From positions 1 through 64,000 of the forward strand of contig JANXAG010000005.1 of assembly GCA_025062375.1 (NCBI GenBank): a DNA stretch of 64,000 nucleotides, given 5' to 3'. Shown here one piece after another: positions 44,627 to 53,096 of the stretch. Source of the stretch: Anaerolineae bacterium (GTDB lineage: Bacteria; Chloroflexota; Anaerolineae; SpSt-600). A program made the position numbers and the translations under genes. The notes under the pieces are model-generated. The model was not told the DNA's origin and made no database searches. It saw only the letters and a list, made by a program, of their open reading frames with translations. The stretch's first letter is position 1; every line of letters starts with the position of its first letter.

Positions 44627-45712
44627 ATGAAATTTGCGGTAGTAGCCAGAGACAAGCAACCTGTTAGAGATGCGCTGGCTGAGAAAATTGTGGCCATTTT
44701 GCAATCAAAGGGGCATATACTTTCCCATGAGGACGACCCAGAGGTCGGATTAATCCTTAATCTGACGGATGCTAATGAGCCCCGGCCCTATCGTCGTAAA
44801 TCAAAAGGGGTGTTCGTGGCAAGCCTGGCCACGGTGGAAGAACTTCCGGAGAATGCCCACCGGGCCGCTTACACCGTGCTGGTCCGGAGCCTTTCCAACC
44901 TCGTGCTTTACGCTCACGTCAGGGGCGAAAACACCGATATCTACTTTACAACCCTGGAAGCCGGGTTCTACAAAGTCCCTTGGGACCCCGAAGAGGTTTA
45001 CAGCCACTTAATGCCTCTGGCCTGCTCCGTCCTGGTGATAGAGAACGAAATTATCCCTGACTTGCCTCCCGCTTACTGGAACGGCACCCCTGTGACGGAA
45101 AAGCTCATTCATTACGGGCGAGAGATGGACAGAATGGGCATCCTGCCAGCCCCCTTCCCGATCCACGAACTCCTATCAGAGCGGGATCTGCGGCACGTCT
45201 ACCTCCTCTACGGCATAACGGGCTTAAGCTATGGCAACTTGAGCGCTCGCGAGGACATCCCGGAACTTGGAGGAACTACTTTCTGGATGACAGCCAGGGG
45301 GGTTAACAAGGCAAAGCTCTCCAGAATCGGGAAAGATATTGTCCTGATAAAAGGCTTTAACCCCGAAAAGAACACCATATTAGTAAGCGTTCCACCAGAT
45401 CATGACCCCACGGTTCGGGCCTCGGTTGATGCCATTGAGCATTACCTCATCTATTCAACTTTTCCTGAAGTGAGAGCCATTGTCCACGCTCATGCCTGGA
45501 TGGAGGGAGTGGTCCCCACCCGTCAGAACTACCCCTGCGGGACAAGGGAACTGGCCCAGGAAGTGGTTAACGTCCTCAAACAAGCTCAAGACCCCTCCAG
45601 AGCCATAGTGGGGCTAAAGAACCACGGTCTGACCATAACCGGACGAAGCCTGGACGAAATCTTTGAACGCATAAGAGGTAAACTCATAACCCAAGTTCCC
45701 ATGATGCCCTGA
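44627..45712 (+). CDS. Class II aldolase/adducin-domain protein with extra N-terminal domain
   Basis: A 361-residue protein. The C-terminal half (about 180-355) is a class II aldolase/adducin domain: GLSYGNLSARED, the zinc motif in VHAHAWMEG and the third ligand in LKNHGLTITG. The first 170 residues (KFAVVARDKQPVRDAL onward) are not recognised. They have an alternating alpha/beta look. Class II aldolases split or epimerise phosphosugars, and the substrate here is unknown. GGGGAAGAG precedes the ATG. The gene stands alone. Confidence 0.75.
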   Translation: MKFAVVARDKQPVRDALAEKIVAILQSKGHILSHEDDPEVGLILNLTDANEPRPYRRKSKGVFVASLATVEELPENAHRAAYTVLVRSLSNLVLYAHVRGENTDIYFTTLEAGFYKVPWDPEEVYSHLMPLACSVLVIENEIIPDLPPAYWNGTPVTEKLIHYGREMDRMGILPAPFPIHELLSERDLRHVYLLYGITGLSYGNLSAREDIPELGGTTFWMTARGVNKAKLSRIGKDIVLIKGFNPEKNTILVSVPPDHDPTVRASVDAIEHYLIYSTFPEVRAIVHAHAWMEGVVPTRQNYPCGTRELAQEVVNVLKQAQDPSRAIVGLKNHGLTITGRSLDEIFERIRGKLITQVPMMP

Positions 45713-45787
45713 CAGAACCTCTCAAACGCAGGCAAGCTATTCTCATGCGCCTGAAGCTACTTTTGCTTGAAACTCCAAATCAGTGTT

Positions 45788-47077
45788 TTAAGTTGTTGCT
45801 TTCTGCCCCTTTGATGTATAATATCGAGTGATAAGAAAAAGGGGCATTACCGTTATGGTGGTCCATAACAATACTGCGGCAAGGCCTATTAGCTGAGCAT
45901 AAAGCTGATGGGGAAAGTCCGGGATAAAGCCTTGCAAAACCAGAAGCCCACTCACCCCCTGGCCAGAAACCCCCAAGTAGTTTCCTGGAATACCGTTCCA
46001 GCCTTCGCCATACCTGCCATCGGCCAGGAAAGCGGGAAGCAGAATTCCTACAATTCCTCCCAAACCGCTTGTGGCCATCACCCCCGAGGGGTCCCCAAAC
46101 CTGAAAACTTCCTCCCAGAGGTAGACCACAAATGGAATGAGGAATCCTACCATGAGACCCGCGAGCCATCCAGCCCAGAAAGGGATAAAGAAGGAACAGG
46201 TCCCTCCGGCTATGAGACCCGCCACCCCTCCCCTAACGGCCATGAGAAAGTCCCCGGAACCGGTGACAAGGAAAGAATAAATGGAGGCTCCCAGGATTCC
46301 TCCCATCGTTGCCAGCAGAACGTTCACCATTCCCACGTTTACACAAATGGTAGGGTAAACAGAATACACAGGGTGACCGGCGAGAAAAGCTCCAGCCCCT
46401 ATGACAGCCAGAACGAGGCCAGTGCCTGCCAGAAGAGGAAGATGAACGGGAGGCATGACAGGAACTGGAGCGGGCTTCTGGCGGAAGCCCAGGATAGCTG
46501 CTCCCAGGAAAGAGACAAAGGCCCCCATAAGGTGCGGGGAAGAGGCCCCCAGCACATCAATGAAACCATGGCCAAGCCCTACATTTTTCCCCAGGTGATA
46601 AAGCCACCCACCACCCCAAACCCAGTTCCCTACGACAGGGTGAAGGAAAAAGGCAATAATCAGTCCTATGAACAAAAGTATAAAGCGGTTAACCCTGCCC
46701 CAAAGGTTAGCCAGGGGGAGAAATACAGCCAGAGAAACGAGGGAGAGCCCATGGAGGAAGAGGGCGAAAGCTTCAGGAGAAAGCTCCTCACCCCTGAGAA
46801 AGAAACCGTAAAGGCCTATTGCTCCCCAGCCTGGCCCCCACCGCACATCCAAGGGAGACCATTCCCAGATAAGGCCATCGAGTCCCTTTATGTCCCTGTG
46901 GACGAGGCCTATGCCCCCGAATTCCAGGGCAAAGCCGCTTACAAAATAGCCAAGGGTCCCAAGGGCCAGGGAAAGGAAAAAGATGTAAACAATATCTTTA
47001 GCCTCTTGTGGTTTCCTCCCCCCTATGGCCACGAGGGCGAAACCCAGCGGGAGAAGCAGGCTCAAAAGGCTCAACAT
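45788..47077 (-). CDS. Ammonium-transporter-like channel (Amt family), divergent
   Basis: A 429-residue membrane protein with about 11 helices of the Amt/Mep/Rh family. WVWGGGWLYHLG near residue 152 and FGDPSGVMATSGLGGIVG near 327-344 match the family core. The first pore histidine is kept (H182 in ASSPHLMG). The second, which should sit before G338, is Ser337. The twin-His pair is therefore broken, and normal ammonium conduction is uncertain. No glnK/PII gene is adjacent, although canonical amtB genes usually have one. The ATG follows AAAGGAGG. It could be a transporter of another small molecule. Confidence 0.8.
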   Translation of the reverse strand: MLSLLSLLLPLGFALVAIGGRKPQEAKDIVYIFFLSLALGTLGYFVSGFALEFGGIGLVHRDIKGLDGLIWEWSPLDVRWGPGWGAIGLYGFFLRGEELSPEAFALFLHGLSLVSLAVFLPLANLWGRVNRFILLFIGLIIAFFLHPVVGNWVWGGGWLYHLGKNVGLGHGFIDVLGASSPHLMGAFVSFLGAAILGFRQKPAPVPVMPPVHLPLLAGTGLVLAVIGAGAFLAGHPVYSVYPTICVNVGMVNVLLATMGGILGASIYSFLVTGSGDFLMAVRGGVAGLIAGGTCSFFIPFWAGWLAGLMVGFLIPFVVYLWEEVFRFGDPSGVMATSGLGGIVGILLPAFLADGRYGEGWNGIPGNYLGVSGQGVSGLLVLQGFIPDFPHQLYAQLIGLAAVLLWTTITVMPLFLITRYYTSKGQKATT

Positions 47078-47118
47078 AGTGCAACCTCCTTTTGGAAATT
47101 TTGCCTGAGGAGAGAACC

Positions 47119-47568
47119 ATGAAGTTTATAGCCGATAGCATGTTAGGCTCCCTTGCCAAATGGCTCCGCATCCTGGGCTACGATACCCTCTATTTCCCCC
47201 ACCTGGACGACGATGAGCTGGCTTACCGGGCTATGGCGGAAGAGAGAGTGCTTCTCACCCGGGACCAGGAACTCGCCCGCAGGAGGGGGGTAAGGGCTCT
47301 CCTTATAAAAAGCTCCTCCCTGGAGGAACAGCTCCTTCAGGTGTTCAAAGAACTCGGACTTGAAACAAGAAATAGCTTCTCTCGCTGCCCAATATGCAAT
47401 GAGCCCCTCAATCCAGTTAACAAAGAGAGCGTCCGTGAAAAGGTCCCTCTCTATGTATTTCAAACCCACGAACACTTCAGCGCATGCCCAACCTGCCACC
47501 GGATTTACTGGAGAGGCAGCCACTGGCAAAGGATGAAAGAATGTCTGGACAAACTCACACGAAGTTAA
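47119..47568 (+). CDS. Mut7-C PIN-like RNase domain protein
   Basis: A 149-residue protein. The N-terminal PIN-like domain begins MKFIADSMLGSLAKWLR, with acidic residues at D5, D28-D30 and the D of LLTRDQEL. A C-terminal zinc ribbon has CPIC near residue 89 and CPTC near 128. The family is predicted to cleave RNA, and its biological target in bacteria is not known. The ATG at 47119 follows CTGAGGAGAG. It is divergent from the Amt-like gene and upstream of a half-size TauE gene. Confidence 0.88.
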   Translation: MKFIADSMLGSLAKWLRILGYDTLYFPHLDDDELAYRAMAEERVLLTRDQELARRRGVRALLIKSSSLEEQLLQVFKELGLETRNSFSRCPICNEPLNPVNKESVREKVPLYVFQTHEHFSACPTCHRIYWRGSHWQRMKECLDKLTRS

Positions 47569-47573
47569 ACTAT

Positions 47574-47589
47574 ATGGAGGAACCTCCAT
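47574..47589 (+). promoter_or_regulatory. Hairpin covering the ribosome site and start codon of the TauE-like gene
   Basis: ATGGAGG (47574-47580) is a perfect inverted repeat of CCTCCAT (47583-47589), 2 nt apart. The Shine-Dalgarno GGAGG and the AT of the start codon (47588) are both within the stem, so the RNA could hide its own ribosome site. Confidence 0.6.
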
Positions 47590-47950
47590 GTTTACCATCC
47601 TTCTATGCCTTGCGGTAGGATTCGGCGCTGGTGTCCTCAGCGGTCTCATAGGGATAGGAGGTGGAGTTATAACAATACCTGCCCTCGTTTACATGTTCAA
47701 AATGCCTCAACATTACGCTCAGGGTACTACCCTGGCCATGTTTGTCCTTCCCGCAGGAATTCTGGCAGCCTACACTTACTATCAGCAGGGCTTTGTGAAT
47801 TTAAAATTCGCTTTCCTCCTGGCCCTGGGCTTCTTAGCTGGCGGTCCGCTTGGAGCCAGACTGGCCGTGCACCTCCCGGAAGAGGTTCTGAAGAGAGTCT
47901 TCGGATTTGCCTTGCTGCTCATAGCTTTGAAGATGATCTGGGGAAAGTAA
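47588..47950 (+). CDS. Half-size TauE/SafE family membrane protein
   Basis: A 120-residue protein with about four membrane helices. LSGLIGIGGGVITIPALV near the N-terminus and GGPLGARLAVHLPEEVLKRVFG near the C-terminus are the marks of one TauE/SafE repeat. Full-size members are about 250 residues with two repeats and export sulfite, sulfoacetate or related anions. This one has a single repeat, so it would have to dimerise. Its ribosome site lies in a hairpin. The last 32 nt overlap the convergent Lgt-like gene. Confidence 0.82.
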   Translation: MFTILLCLAVGFGAGVLSGLIGIGGGVITIPALVYMFKMPQHYAQGTTLAMFVLPAGILAAYTYYQQGFVNLKFAFLLALGFLAGGPLGARLAVHLPEEVLKRVFGFALLLIALKMIWGK

Positions 47951-48665
47951 AGTAAAGCGTTAGGGAAAAGCCGAGCACAAAAGCCAGAACCAGCTGACCC
48001 AGCTCCAAAGGCCCCAGTATCCTGGTGACATCCCCTCGGAAAAAACGAAGGGAGAAATCAAAGGGCAAATACCCGAAAGCATAAATCAGAAAAACGCTCC
48101 CGGTTTTACACGCCTTCAGGTAAATGGCCAGCAAAAAGGCGAAAATCAGGGCACTCCAGAAGGCCCCCGCAAGCTGAACCGGGAAGCGATAAGCTTTTAC
48201 ACCGTAAACATCGGGCAGGAAAAGGGCAGGAAAGCCTTTCCACTCTTTTCCATAGGCAAATCCAGCCGCATAGCATGCCCACCACCCAAAAGCCTGAGCC
48301 GGGGCAAGGGACAAAGAAGCAATGTCCAAAAGCTCTGCTAAATTCAACCTTTGAAGACGAGCAAAAAGGGCCAGGGCCAGAAGTCCTCCGGCCAGAGCAA
48401 AGGGAAAGGCAAGTCCCCCTCTCCAGAACTGCCAGGCCTCCCCAGGACTTTCCGAAAAATACTCCCAATTGATAACCACAAATCCCGCCCTTCCCAGCAT
48501 AACTCCTCCAAACATGCTCCATATAAAGGCATCTAAAGCCTTTTCAATACCCCAGCGCCTTTTTCCAGACCAAATGAAAAAAGCTAAACTCACCAGAAAC
48601 CCCAGTGCCATAAGCAGGGAGTAAGGCATAACAGGCCACTTCCATATCCAGAAAAGGGGCTTCAC
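47919..48665 (-). CDS. Lgt-like membrane protein lacking the catalytic residues
   Basis: A 248-residue protein with about seven membrane helices that aligns with prolipoprotein diacylglyceryl transferase. The stretch MLGRAGFVVINWEYF followed by FWRGGLAFPFALAGG (about 56-94) corresponds to the Lgt block where the essential His of the HGG motif is expected. That His is Pro/Phe here. The signature G-R-x-G-N-x-x-N-x-E is replaced by FGWWACYAAGFAYGKEW (about 126-142), so the Arg and Asn are lost too. Lipoprotein lipidation is therefore unlikely. It starts 3 nt after the large GT-C-like gene, suggesting a common envelope role. Confidence 0.65.
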   Translation of the reverse strand: MKPLFWIWKWPVMPYSLLMALGFLVSLAFFIWSGKRRWGIEKALDAFIWSMFGGVMLGRAGFVVINWEYFSESPGEAWQFWRGGLAFPFALAGGLLALALFARLQRLNLAELLDIASLSLAPAQAFGWWACYAAGFAYGKEWKGFPALFLPDVYGVKAYRFPVQLAGAFWSALIFAFLLAIYLKACKTGSVFLIYAFGYLPFDFSLRFFRGDVTRILGPLELGQLVLAFVLGFSLTLYFTFPRSSSKL

Positions 48666-48668
48666 CAG

Positions 48669-51314
48669 TTACCTCCTTTCCAGACGGATAAAATCCACAG
48701 CTGCGGCCAGAGTGCGGGTGTCAGGATTGTATCCGAGCTTGATGTAAGCATCCTCTCCTTCTCTTTCCAGCCCAGAACCAGAAGGGCTTCCCTTGACCCC
48801 CACCAAGGCGTAGCCAGGACCTTTTGATGGCCCTCTGAGCCCGAAGGATTGAAGGACATCCAGGGCATTTGCAGGCCAAAGACCCTCACAAACCGCCCCC
48901 ACCACAATGCTTCCTTGAGCTATTCTTTCCGCAAAGGAGAGAAAGCTTTCCTCATCTCCCGGCCCGAAAACCCCCATTGCCAGAATTTTCCCTTCCTTTT
49001 GATCTAAAACCGCAATGTTAAGCCCGGGCTTGTTGAGGGAAGCATTTTTCCCCCCCACAGTTATGAAAGCGAAACCTTTGCTGGAGTGGATTTCTAACTC
49101 AACGGGGGAATTCACTCCGGTTGAACCTATAGCGAACTCGGGGGGGAAGACCCTGCGGGGAGAAGCCAGGTGGGAAAATTGCAATTCAAGCCTGTTGAGC
49201 CGGGGGAGAAGAGATCCTTCCGGAACGGCAAAAGAAATCTCATTCCACCCTGGAGAAAGCCTCGCCTCGCCCAGAGCTACACCATTGAGGGAAACCCTGA
49301 CAGTTTGTTCAGGGGAAGCGGGGTAAGTGAAAGGAGCGATCCTGAGGTTAAGGCCGTAAGAGGCCTTCTCCATCGGAGGCAAAAAGACCACAGCCCGCTC
49401 TGAAACAGCCCAGACGGCAGTCGTGCCTGCAATCTCCTCGTTCCTGTCCCACCCTTCCCCAAGGTAAGGCAGAGCTTCCTCCGTCCCAAAGTCTATCTTT
49501 AGAGAGGAAGCGAGCAGAGGAGCTTTTACTTTATACACCCTTACCCCATCGCCTTTCAGATAGAGCTCGGTTGGCAAAATCCTTTCCATAAGCTCCAGAG
49601 TCCTGGTGTAGGTATCAGAGTAAGGAGGTCTTCCAGGAGTGGGGGGTAAAACCACCAGGTAGCGTATATCGTAGAGGCGGGCGAGTTCCGGGGCCTGGGC
49701 TCTGGCTTTAGCCTCAAGCTCAGGAGGGACTTCCCTGTAGGTTTCGGCGGAAACGATGGCCTGGAAAAATGGCAAACGCAAGAAATACTCAAACTGGAAA
49801 GGAGGGTTACGGGAAATGTTCCCAGCCAGAAGCTTTTTGCCGTGGGCTGTCTGGTAATACTGAGCCTGGGTGCTTTCAGCTCCTGCCATCCCGAAACTGT
49901 TGCGCCACCCAAGGGGCAGCTGCAGAACGGTAAACTCTTCCTTTTCCTGCCCTATCACCAGAAGCGGCGCAGGGATTCTGGCATCGGTCAGGGGCATAGG
50001 TATAGCCAGATGCTCTACAATTATCAAGATGGCGAGCACCCCTCCAGCTGCTCTGGAAAACTCATGAGAAAAGCGATTCCTGAGAAGGCTCAGGAACTTC
50101 TGCCCTCCAAAGGCTATTAGAACGGAAAGGCAGAGGGTTAAGATAACACTGAAGCGGTTCGGAACACGGTTCGCTCGGAAAATGGGTATGTAATGAAGGA
50201 GGGCAAAGGGCATGGGTATGGTTATGGGGATGCCATCCATATCAAAAACGTAGCGCTTATTAATCTGGAGGACAGGGCCCAGGCAGAAAGAGGCAAACAG
50301 TAAACTTTCAGCAGCCCAGGCTCTGGCCATCCTGGTGGAAATCTTCAGTACAGCCATGGTGGCCAGGACCAGGGAAAAATAACCCAGGAAAACCGTGTTC
50401 ACATCAGCGAAACGAGAGGTGCCCTCTATTACTGACCTGAGCTCCTTTTCCCACCCGGAGCCCAGCCCGGGGTGGAGGGCTGTAGGGGTGAAGAACCCCA
50501 CAAGGTCAGTGGATAATTTCAGGGCATCTCCCCACCCTTTCAGTTCGTATTCTCCTTGAACGAATTCCCGAAGGACCGGTATCAGCACAGGCCAGTAAGT
50601 AAGCAACACCACCAGGGCCAGGAGAGCCATCCTTGGGAATAGCCCTGGGCGGTAGAGCTCCTTCCGACGCAGAAACAGGTAAAAGAGGGAGAAGATGAAC
50701 AAAAAGGTGCCGAAAATCATCTCGCAGAGCATGGCCAAGGTGGCGAAGAGGCCAGCCATGAAGGAATTTTTTAGCCCTGGCTCCTCTACAGCGCGGATGA
50801 AAAAAAGGGCATAAAATGGAATCCACTGAGTGCTAACCATGTCGTAATGGCCGAGGGCCGCGTAAATATGCCGGTTGGAGGCAAAGGCATAAAACACCCC
50901 GGCCAAGATAGCTGCAGTCCGGGCGTACTCTTTAAGACCACAGCGGCGCAGAAGGTAGAGGGCCAGAAGGTAAGCTCCCCACCCACTTACAACCCAGGTA
51001 AAAATCAATACCAGATTGCTCGCTAAGGGCAGCGGCAGGAAGAAGGTCAGAGGAAGGGCCAGGGCGCAGTTGAAGAGATTGTAGGTGTAAAGGATCAGCT
51101 TTGTCCCTACCGGGAAGAAAATGTAATCGGTATGAAGCGGAGAGGTGCGAAATTCCAGAAGGGAACGTTTGAACCACCAGATGTTCCAGATAAAAGTGTA
51201 TTCGTCAAACGCCCAGATATTGCTCCCTGGAACGTGAGTGGTCATGTGGAGAGGCAGAGGGTAGGTAAGGATGAGAGTTAGAACAAGCAAGAGCACGGGA
51301 ACCAGTGCCTTCAT
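48669..51314 (-). CDS. Large GT-C-like membrane protein
   Basis: An 881-residue protein with an N-terminal signal-like helix, about 12 membrane helices in the first 450 residues, and a soluble C-terminal part of about 430 residues with beta-rich stretches. An acidic pair in the first outside loop (FDEYTFIWNIWW, near residue 37) resembles the catalytic region of lipid-dependent GT-C glycosyltransferases, and HYIPIFRANRVPNRFS near 375 is seen in large prokaryotic members of this kind. The sugar and acceptor are unknown. It has its own promoter and is followed directly by the Lgt-like gene. Confidence 0.65.
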   Translation of the reverse strand: MKALVPVLLLVLTLILTYPLPLHMTTHVPGSNIWAFDEYTFIWNIWWFKRSLLEFRTSPLHTDYIFFPVGTKLILYTYNLFNCALALPLTFFLPLPLASNLVLIFTWVVSGWGAYLLALYLLRRCGLKEYARTAAILAGVFYAFASNRHIYAALGHYDMVSTQWIPFYALFFIRAVEEPGLKNSFMAGLFATLAMLCEMIFGTFLFIFSLFYLFLRRKELYRPGLFPRMALLALVVLLTYWPVLIPVLREFVQGEYELKGWGDALKLSTDLVGFFTPTALHPGLGSGWEKELRSVIEGTSRFADVNTVFLGYFSLVLATMAVLKISTRMARAWAAESLLFASFCLGPVLQINKRYVFDMDGIPITIPMPFALLHYIPIFRANRVPNRFSVILTLCLSVLIAFGGQKFLSLLRNRFSHEFSRAAGGVLAILIIVEHLAIPMPLTDARIPAPLLVIGQEKEEFTVLQLPLGWRNSFGMAGAESTQAQYYQTAHGKKLLAGNISRNPPFQFEYFLRLPFFQAIVSAETYREVPPELEAKARAQAPELARLYDIRYLVVLPPTPGRPPYSDTYTRTLELMERILPTELYLKGDGVRVYKVKAPLLASSLKIDFGTEEALPYLGEGWDRNEEIAGTTAVWAVSERAVVFLPPMEKASYGLNLRIAPFTYPASPEQTVRVSLNGVALGEARLSPGWNEISFAVPEGSLLPRLNRLELQFSHLASPRRVFPPEFAIGSTGVNSPVELEIHSSKGFAFITVGGKNASLNKPGLNIAVLDQKEGKILAMGVFGPGDEESFLSFAERIAQGSIVVGAVCEGLWPANALDVLQSFGLRGPSKGPGYALVGVKGSPSGSGLEREGEDAYIKLGYNPDTRTLAAAVDFIRLERR

Positions 51315-51345
51315 CGTTTGTTTCTCCCTGAGCTTTTACAGACCT

Positions 51346-51374
51346 ATAATACCATCAACCTTGTCGGGTGGCAA
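51346..51374 (-). promoter_or_regulatory. Promoter of the GT-C-like gene
   Basis: Minus strand: -35 TTGCCA (51374-51369), 17-nt spacer, -10 TATTAT (51351-51346) preceded by TGG. Transcription would begin near 51339, leaving a leader of about 25 nt. Confidence 0.7.
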
Positions 51375-51411
51375 ACGAAGCGGGGATGGAGCTAAACCCA
51401 AGGGCAATCTA

Positions 51412-52272
51412 TCAATAGTTTGTGGTGCGGTCAATGAGACCGCGCTCGCGGGCCAGGAAATCACAAGCTTTGAAGGAAAGGAAAGCTGTTGCTCCAAAAA
51501 GGCCCGAAAGGCCCAGCATTATTCCCAAGAGTTCACCATTGCTGAAAGAGGCGAGGGTTGGAAAAGCCCTCACCCCTTCTCCGAGAAGAGACCGACGAAT
51601 TAGCTCCAGCCAGTAAGTTATGGGCATGATGAACCCTAAGGGTCGAAGCCAGGCGGGTAAAACTTCTAAGGGGAAAACCGCTCCGCTGAAAAGGTACAGG
51701 GCTCCCGCCACTGCTTCGCCGATCAGGAAAAAATGATGGGCCACAAGGAGGCTTATATTAGCCAGGATAAGCCCCATGAAAGCTAGCATTATTATGCCCA
51801 ATCCCCATGACAGGAAGAAAAGAGGCCAGTTTACTTGGGCGGGGTTAATGGGCAAATGCAGGAAAAGGACACCAGAAAGGAGGGTTACAAGAACAGCGAA
51901 GGACCCTATCAGGAAGCGGGCCACACCGCGCCCAAGCCAGTAAAAGGGAAGACGCACAGGAGCAACGTAGATATACTTTAGAGTGCGGTAGTGTTCCCGA
52001 TCATCTATCACTGCCCAGGAAATTCCCACCATAACCGAACCTACGTAGATGTAAAAGGCGTTGCCCAAGTAAATGTAGGGGAAGATGGGCTCTCTGAATT
52101 GGCCACCGGTTATTACCCCATACATTACCACCAGGATAGCAGCGGAGGCCAGGGGCTTGATTATGGAGTAAATGGCGAAAAGCAGGGGATCTGTCCAGTT
52201 GGATTCTATCTGCCAGCCAAGCCACGTTGCTATAAAAAAGGAACGCCAAGCTGAAAGCAGTCGGGCCTTCAT
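51412..52272 (-). CDS. ABC-2 type transporter permease (second subunit)
   Basis: A 286-residue protein with about six membrane helices of the ABC-2 export permease type. The C-terminal half has SGAVFPLEVLPAWLRPLGFIMPITYWLELIR split around residues 200-230, where the F-P-x-x-x-L-P motif is typical. It forms a heteromeric channel with the other permease and the ATPase upstream. Its ATG overlaps the stop of the first permease by 4 nt. The exported substrate is unknown and may be a lipid, glycan or small compound. Confidence 0.85.
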   Translation of the reverse strand: MKARLLSAWRSFFIATWLGWQIESNWTDPLLFAIYSIIKPLASAAILVVMYGVITGGQFREPIFPYIYLGNAFYIYVGSVMVGISWAVIDDREHYRTLKYIYVAPVRLPFYWLGRGVARFLIGSFAVLVTLLSGVLFLHLPINPAQVNWPLFFLSWGLGIIMLAFMGLILANISLLVAHHFFLIGEAVAGALYLFSGAVFPLEVLPAWLRPLGFIMPITYWLELIRRSLLGEGVRAFPTLASFSNGELLGIMLGLSGLFGATAFLSFKACDFLARERGLIDRTTNY

Positions 52273-53096
52273 CGCTGGATCTCCAGCAATCTTCCTTCAC
52301 GGATGGCTTTTTTCTCCATATAATCCAGCAACAGCCGGGCAGCTATAATGAAAATTACGCTCAAAAAAACGAGAGCTGCCACTTCTATGTAAACATTTAG
52401 AAAGCCCAAAGAGGCACCGGATGGAAAAAGAAGCTGGCGCATTGCATCAAGGCCGAGGGTGAGAGGCATCAGGGAAGCCACCACTGCTACCCAGAATCCT
52501 AAACTTTTAATGGGGAAGTAAAACCCGGATAGAAGGTAAATGGGCTCCTGGGCTAAGCTGGCCAGGTGCCAGGCCTCTCGTCCCCACAGGAGGAAAAGGG
52601 AAGCATTCATCATCCCAAGGCCGTACAAAGCTACAAGGGTTAGGAAAAAGACGACCAGAAGAAGGGGGAGGCTGGAGATAGAATAATGGACCTTGAACAG
52701 AAAGCTTCCTATGACAATTATCGTTCCGGCCCGGAGGGATGTAGCTAACATACCTCCCAAGGCCATCCCCAGGAGAATCGCCATCTTGGGGGCCGGAGCC
52801 ATTATGAAGAGAGAGAGGTTGCCCGTTTCTTTTTCCCAGTAAAATTGGGTGGACATGCTCCAGAGGACATTGAGCCAGAAGGCAGTCATTGCTCCGCCCA
52901 GCACCACAAAGCCCACGTATTCTTCCGGTGCTCCGATAGCGCGGTAAATGAAAACATAAGCTGAAACTGCCAGCATTGGTAGGAAAACATCAAAGAAAAG
53001 CCAGGATTTTTCCCTCTGCTGACCTATAATCCTCGGATAGGCTCTGGCCACCACTGTTTTCAGGAAAAGCCTCCAACCTGTGGCTTTAGCTCTCAC
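52269..53096 (-). CDS. ABC-2 type transporter permease (first subunit)
   Basis: A 275-residue membrane protein with about six helices of the ABC-2 class. YLLSGFYFPIKSLGFWVAVV near residue 185 is the family's F-P motif region. WEKETGNLSLFIMAPAPK, near 100, is the cytoplasmic coupling stretch. I chose the GTG at 53096, which has GGAAGG at workable spacing and overlaps the ATPase gene by 11 nt. An ATG at 53144 would add 16 residues, but its GGAGG directly abuts the codon. It is translated between the ATPase and the second permease. Confidence 0.82.
   Translation of the reverse strand: MRAKATGWRLFLKTVVARAYPRIIGQQREKSWLFFDVFLPMLAVSAYVFIYRAIGAPEEYVGFVVLGGAMTAFWLNVLWSMSTQFYWEKETGNLSLFIMAPAPKMAILLGMALGGMLATSLRAGTIIVIGSFLFKVHYSISSLPLLLVVFFLTLVALYGLGMMNASLFLLWGREAWHLASLAQEPIYLLSGFYFPIKSLGFWVAVVASLMPLTLGLDAMRQLLFPSGASLGFLNVYIEVAALVFLSVIFIIAARLLLDYMEKKAIREGRLLEIQR

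Noticed and set aside
45908-47122. Long plus-strand open frame (404 codons) antisense to the Amt-like gene
   Set aside because: Its translation is Pro/Lys/Asn-rich without any domain, while the opposite strand encodes a clear membrane protein with family motifs.
47588-47950. Truncated full-length TauE
   Set aside because: The single repeat has a proper start, stop and both conserved ends, so it reads as a genuine half-size protein rather than a fragment.
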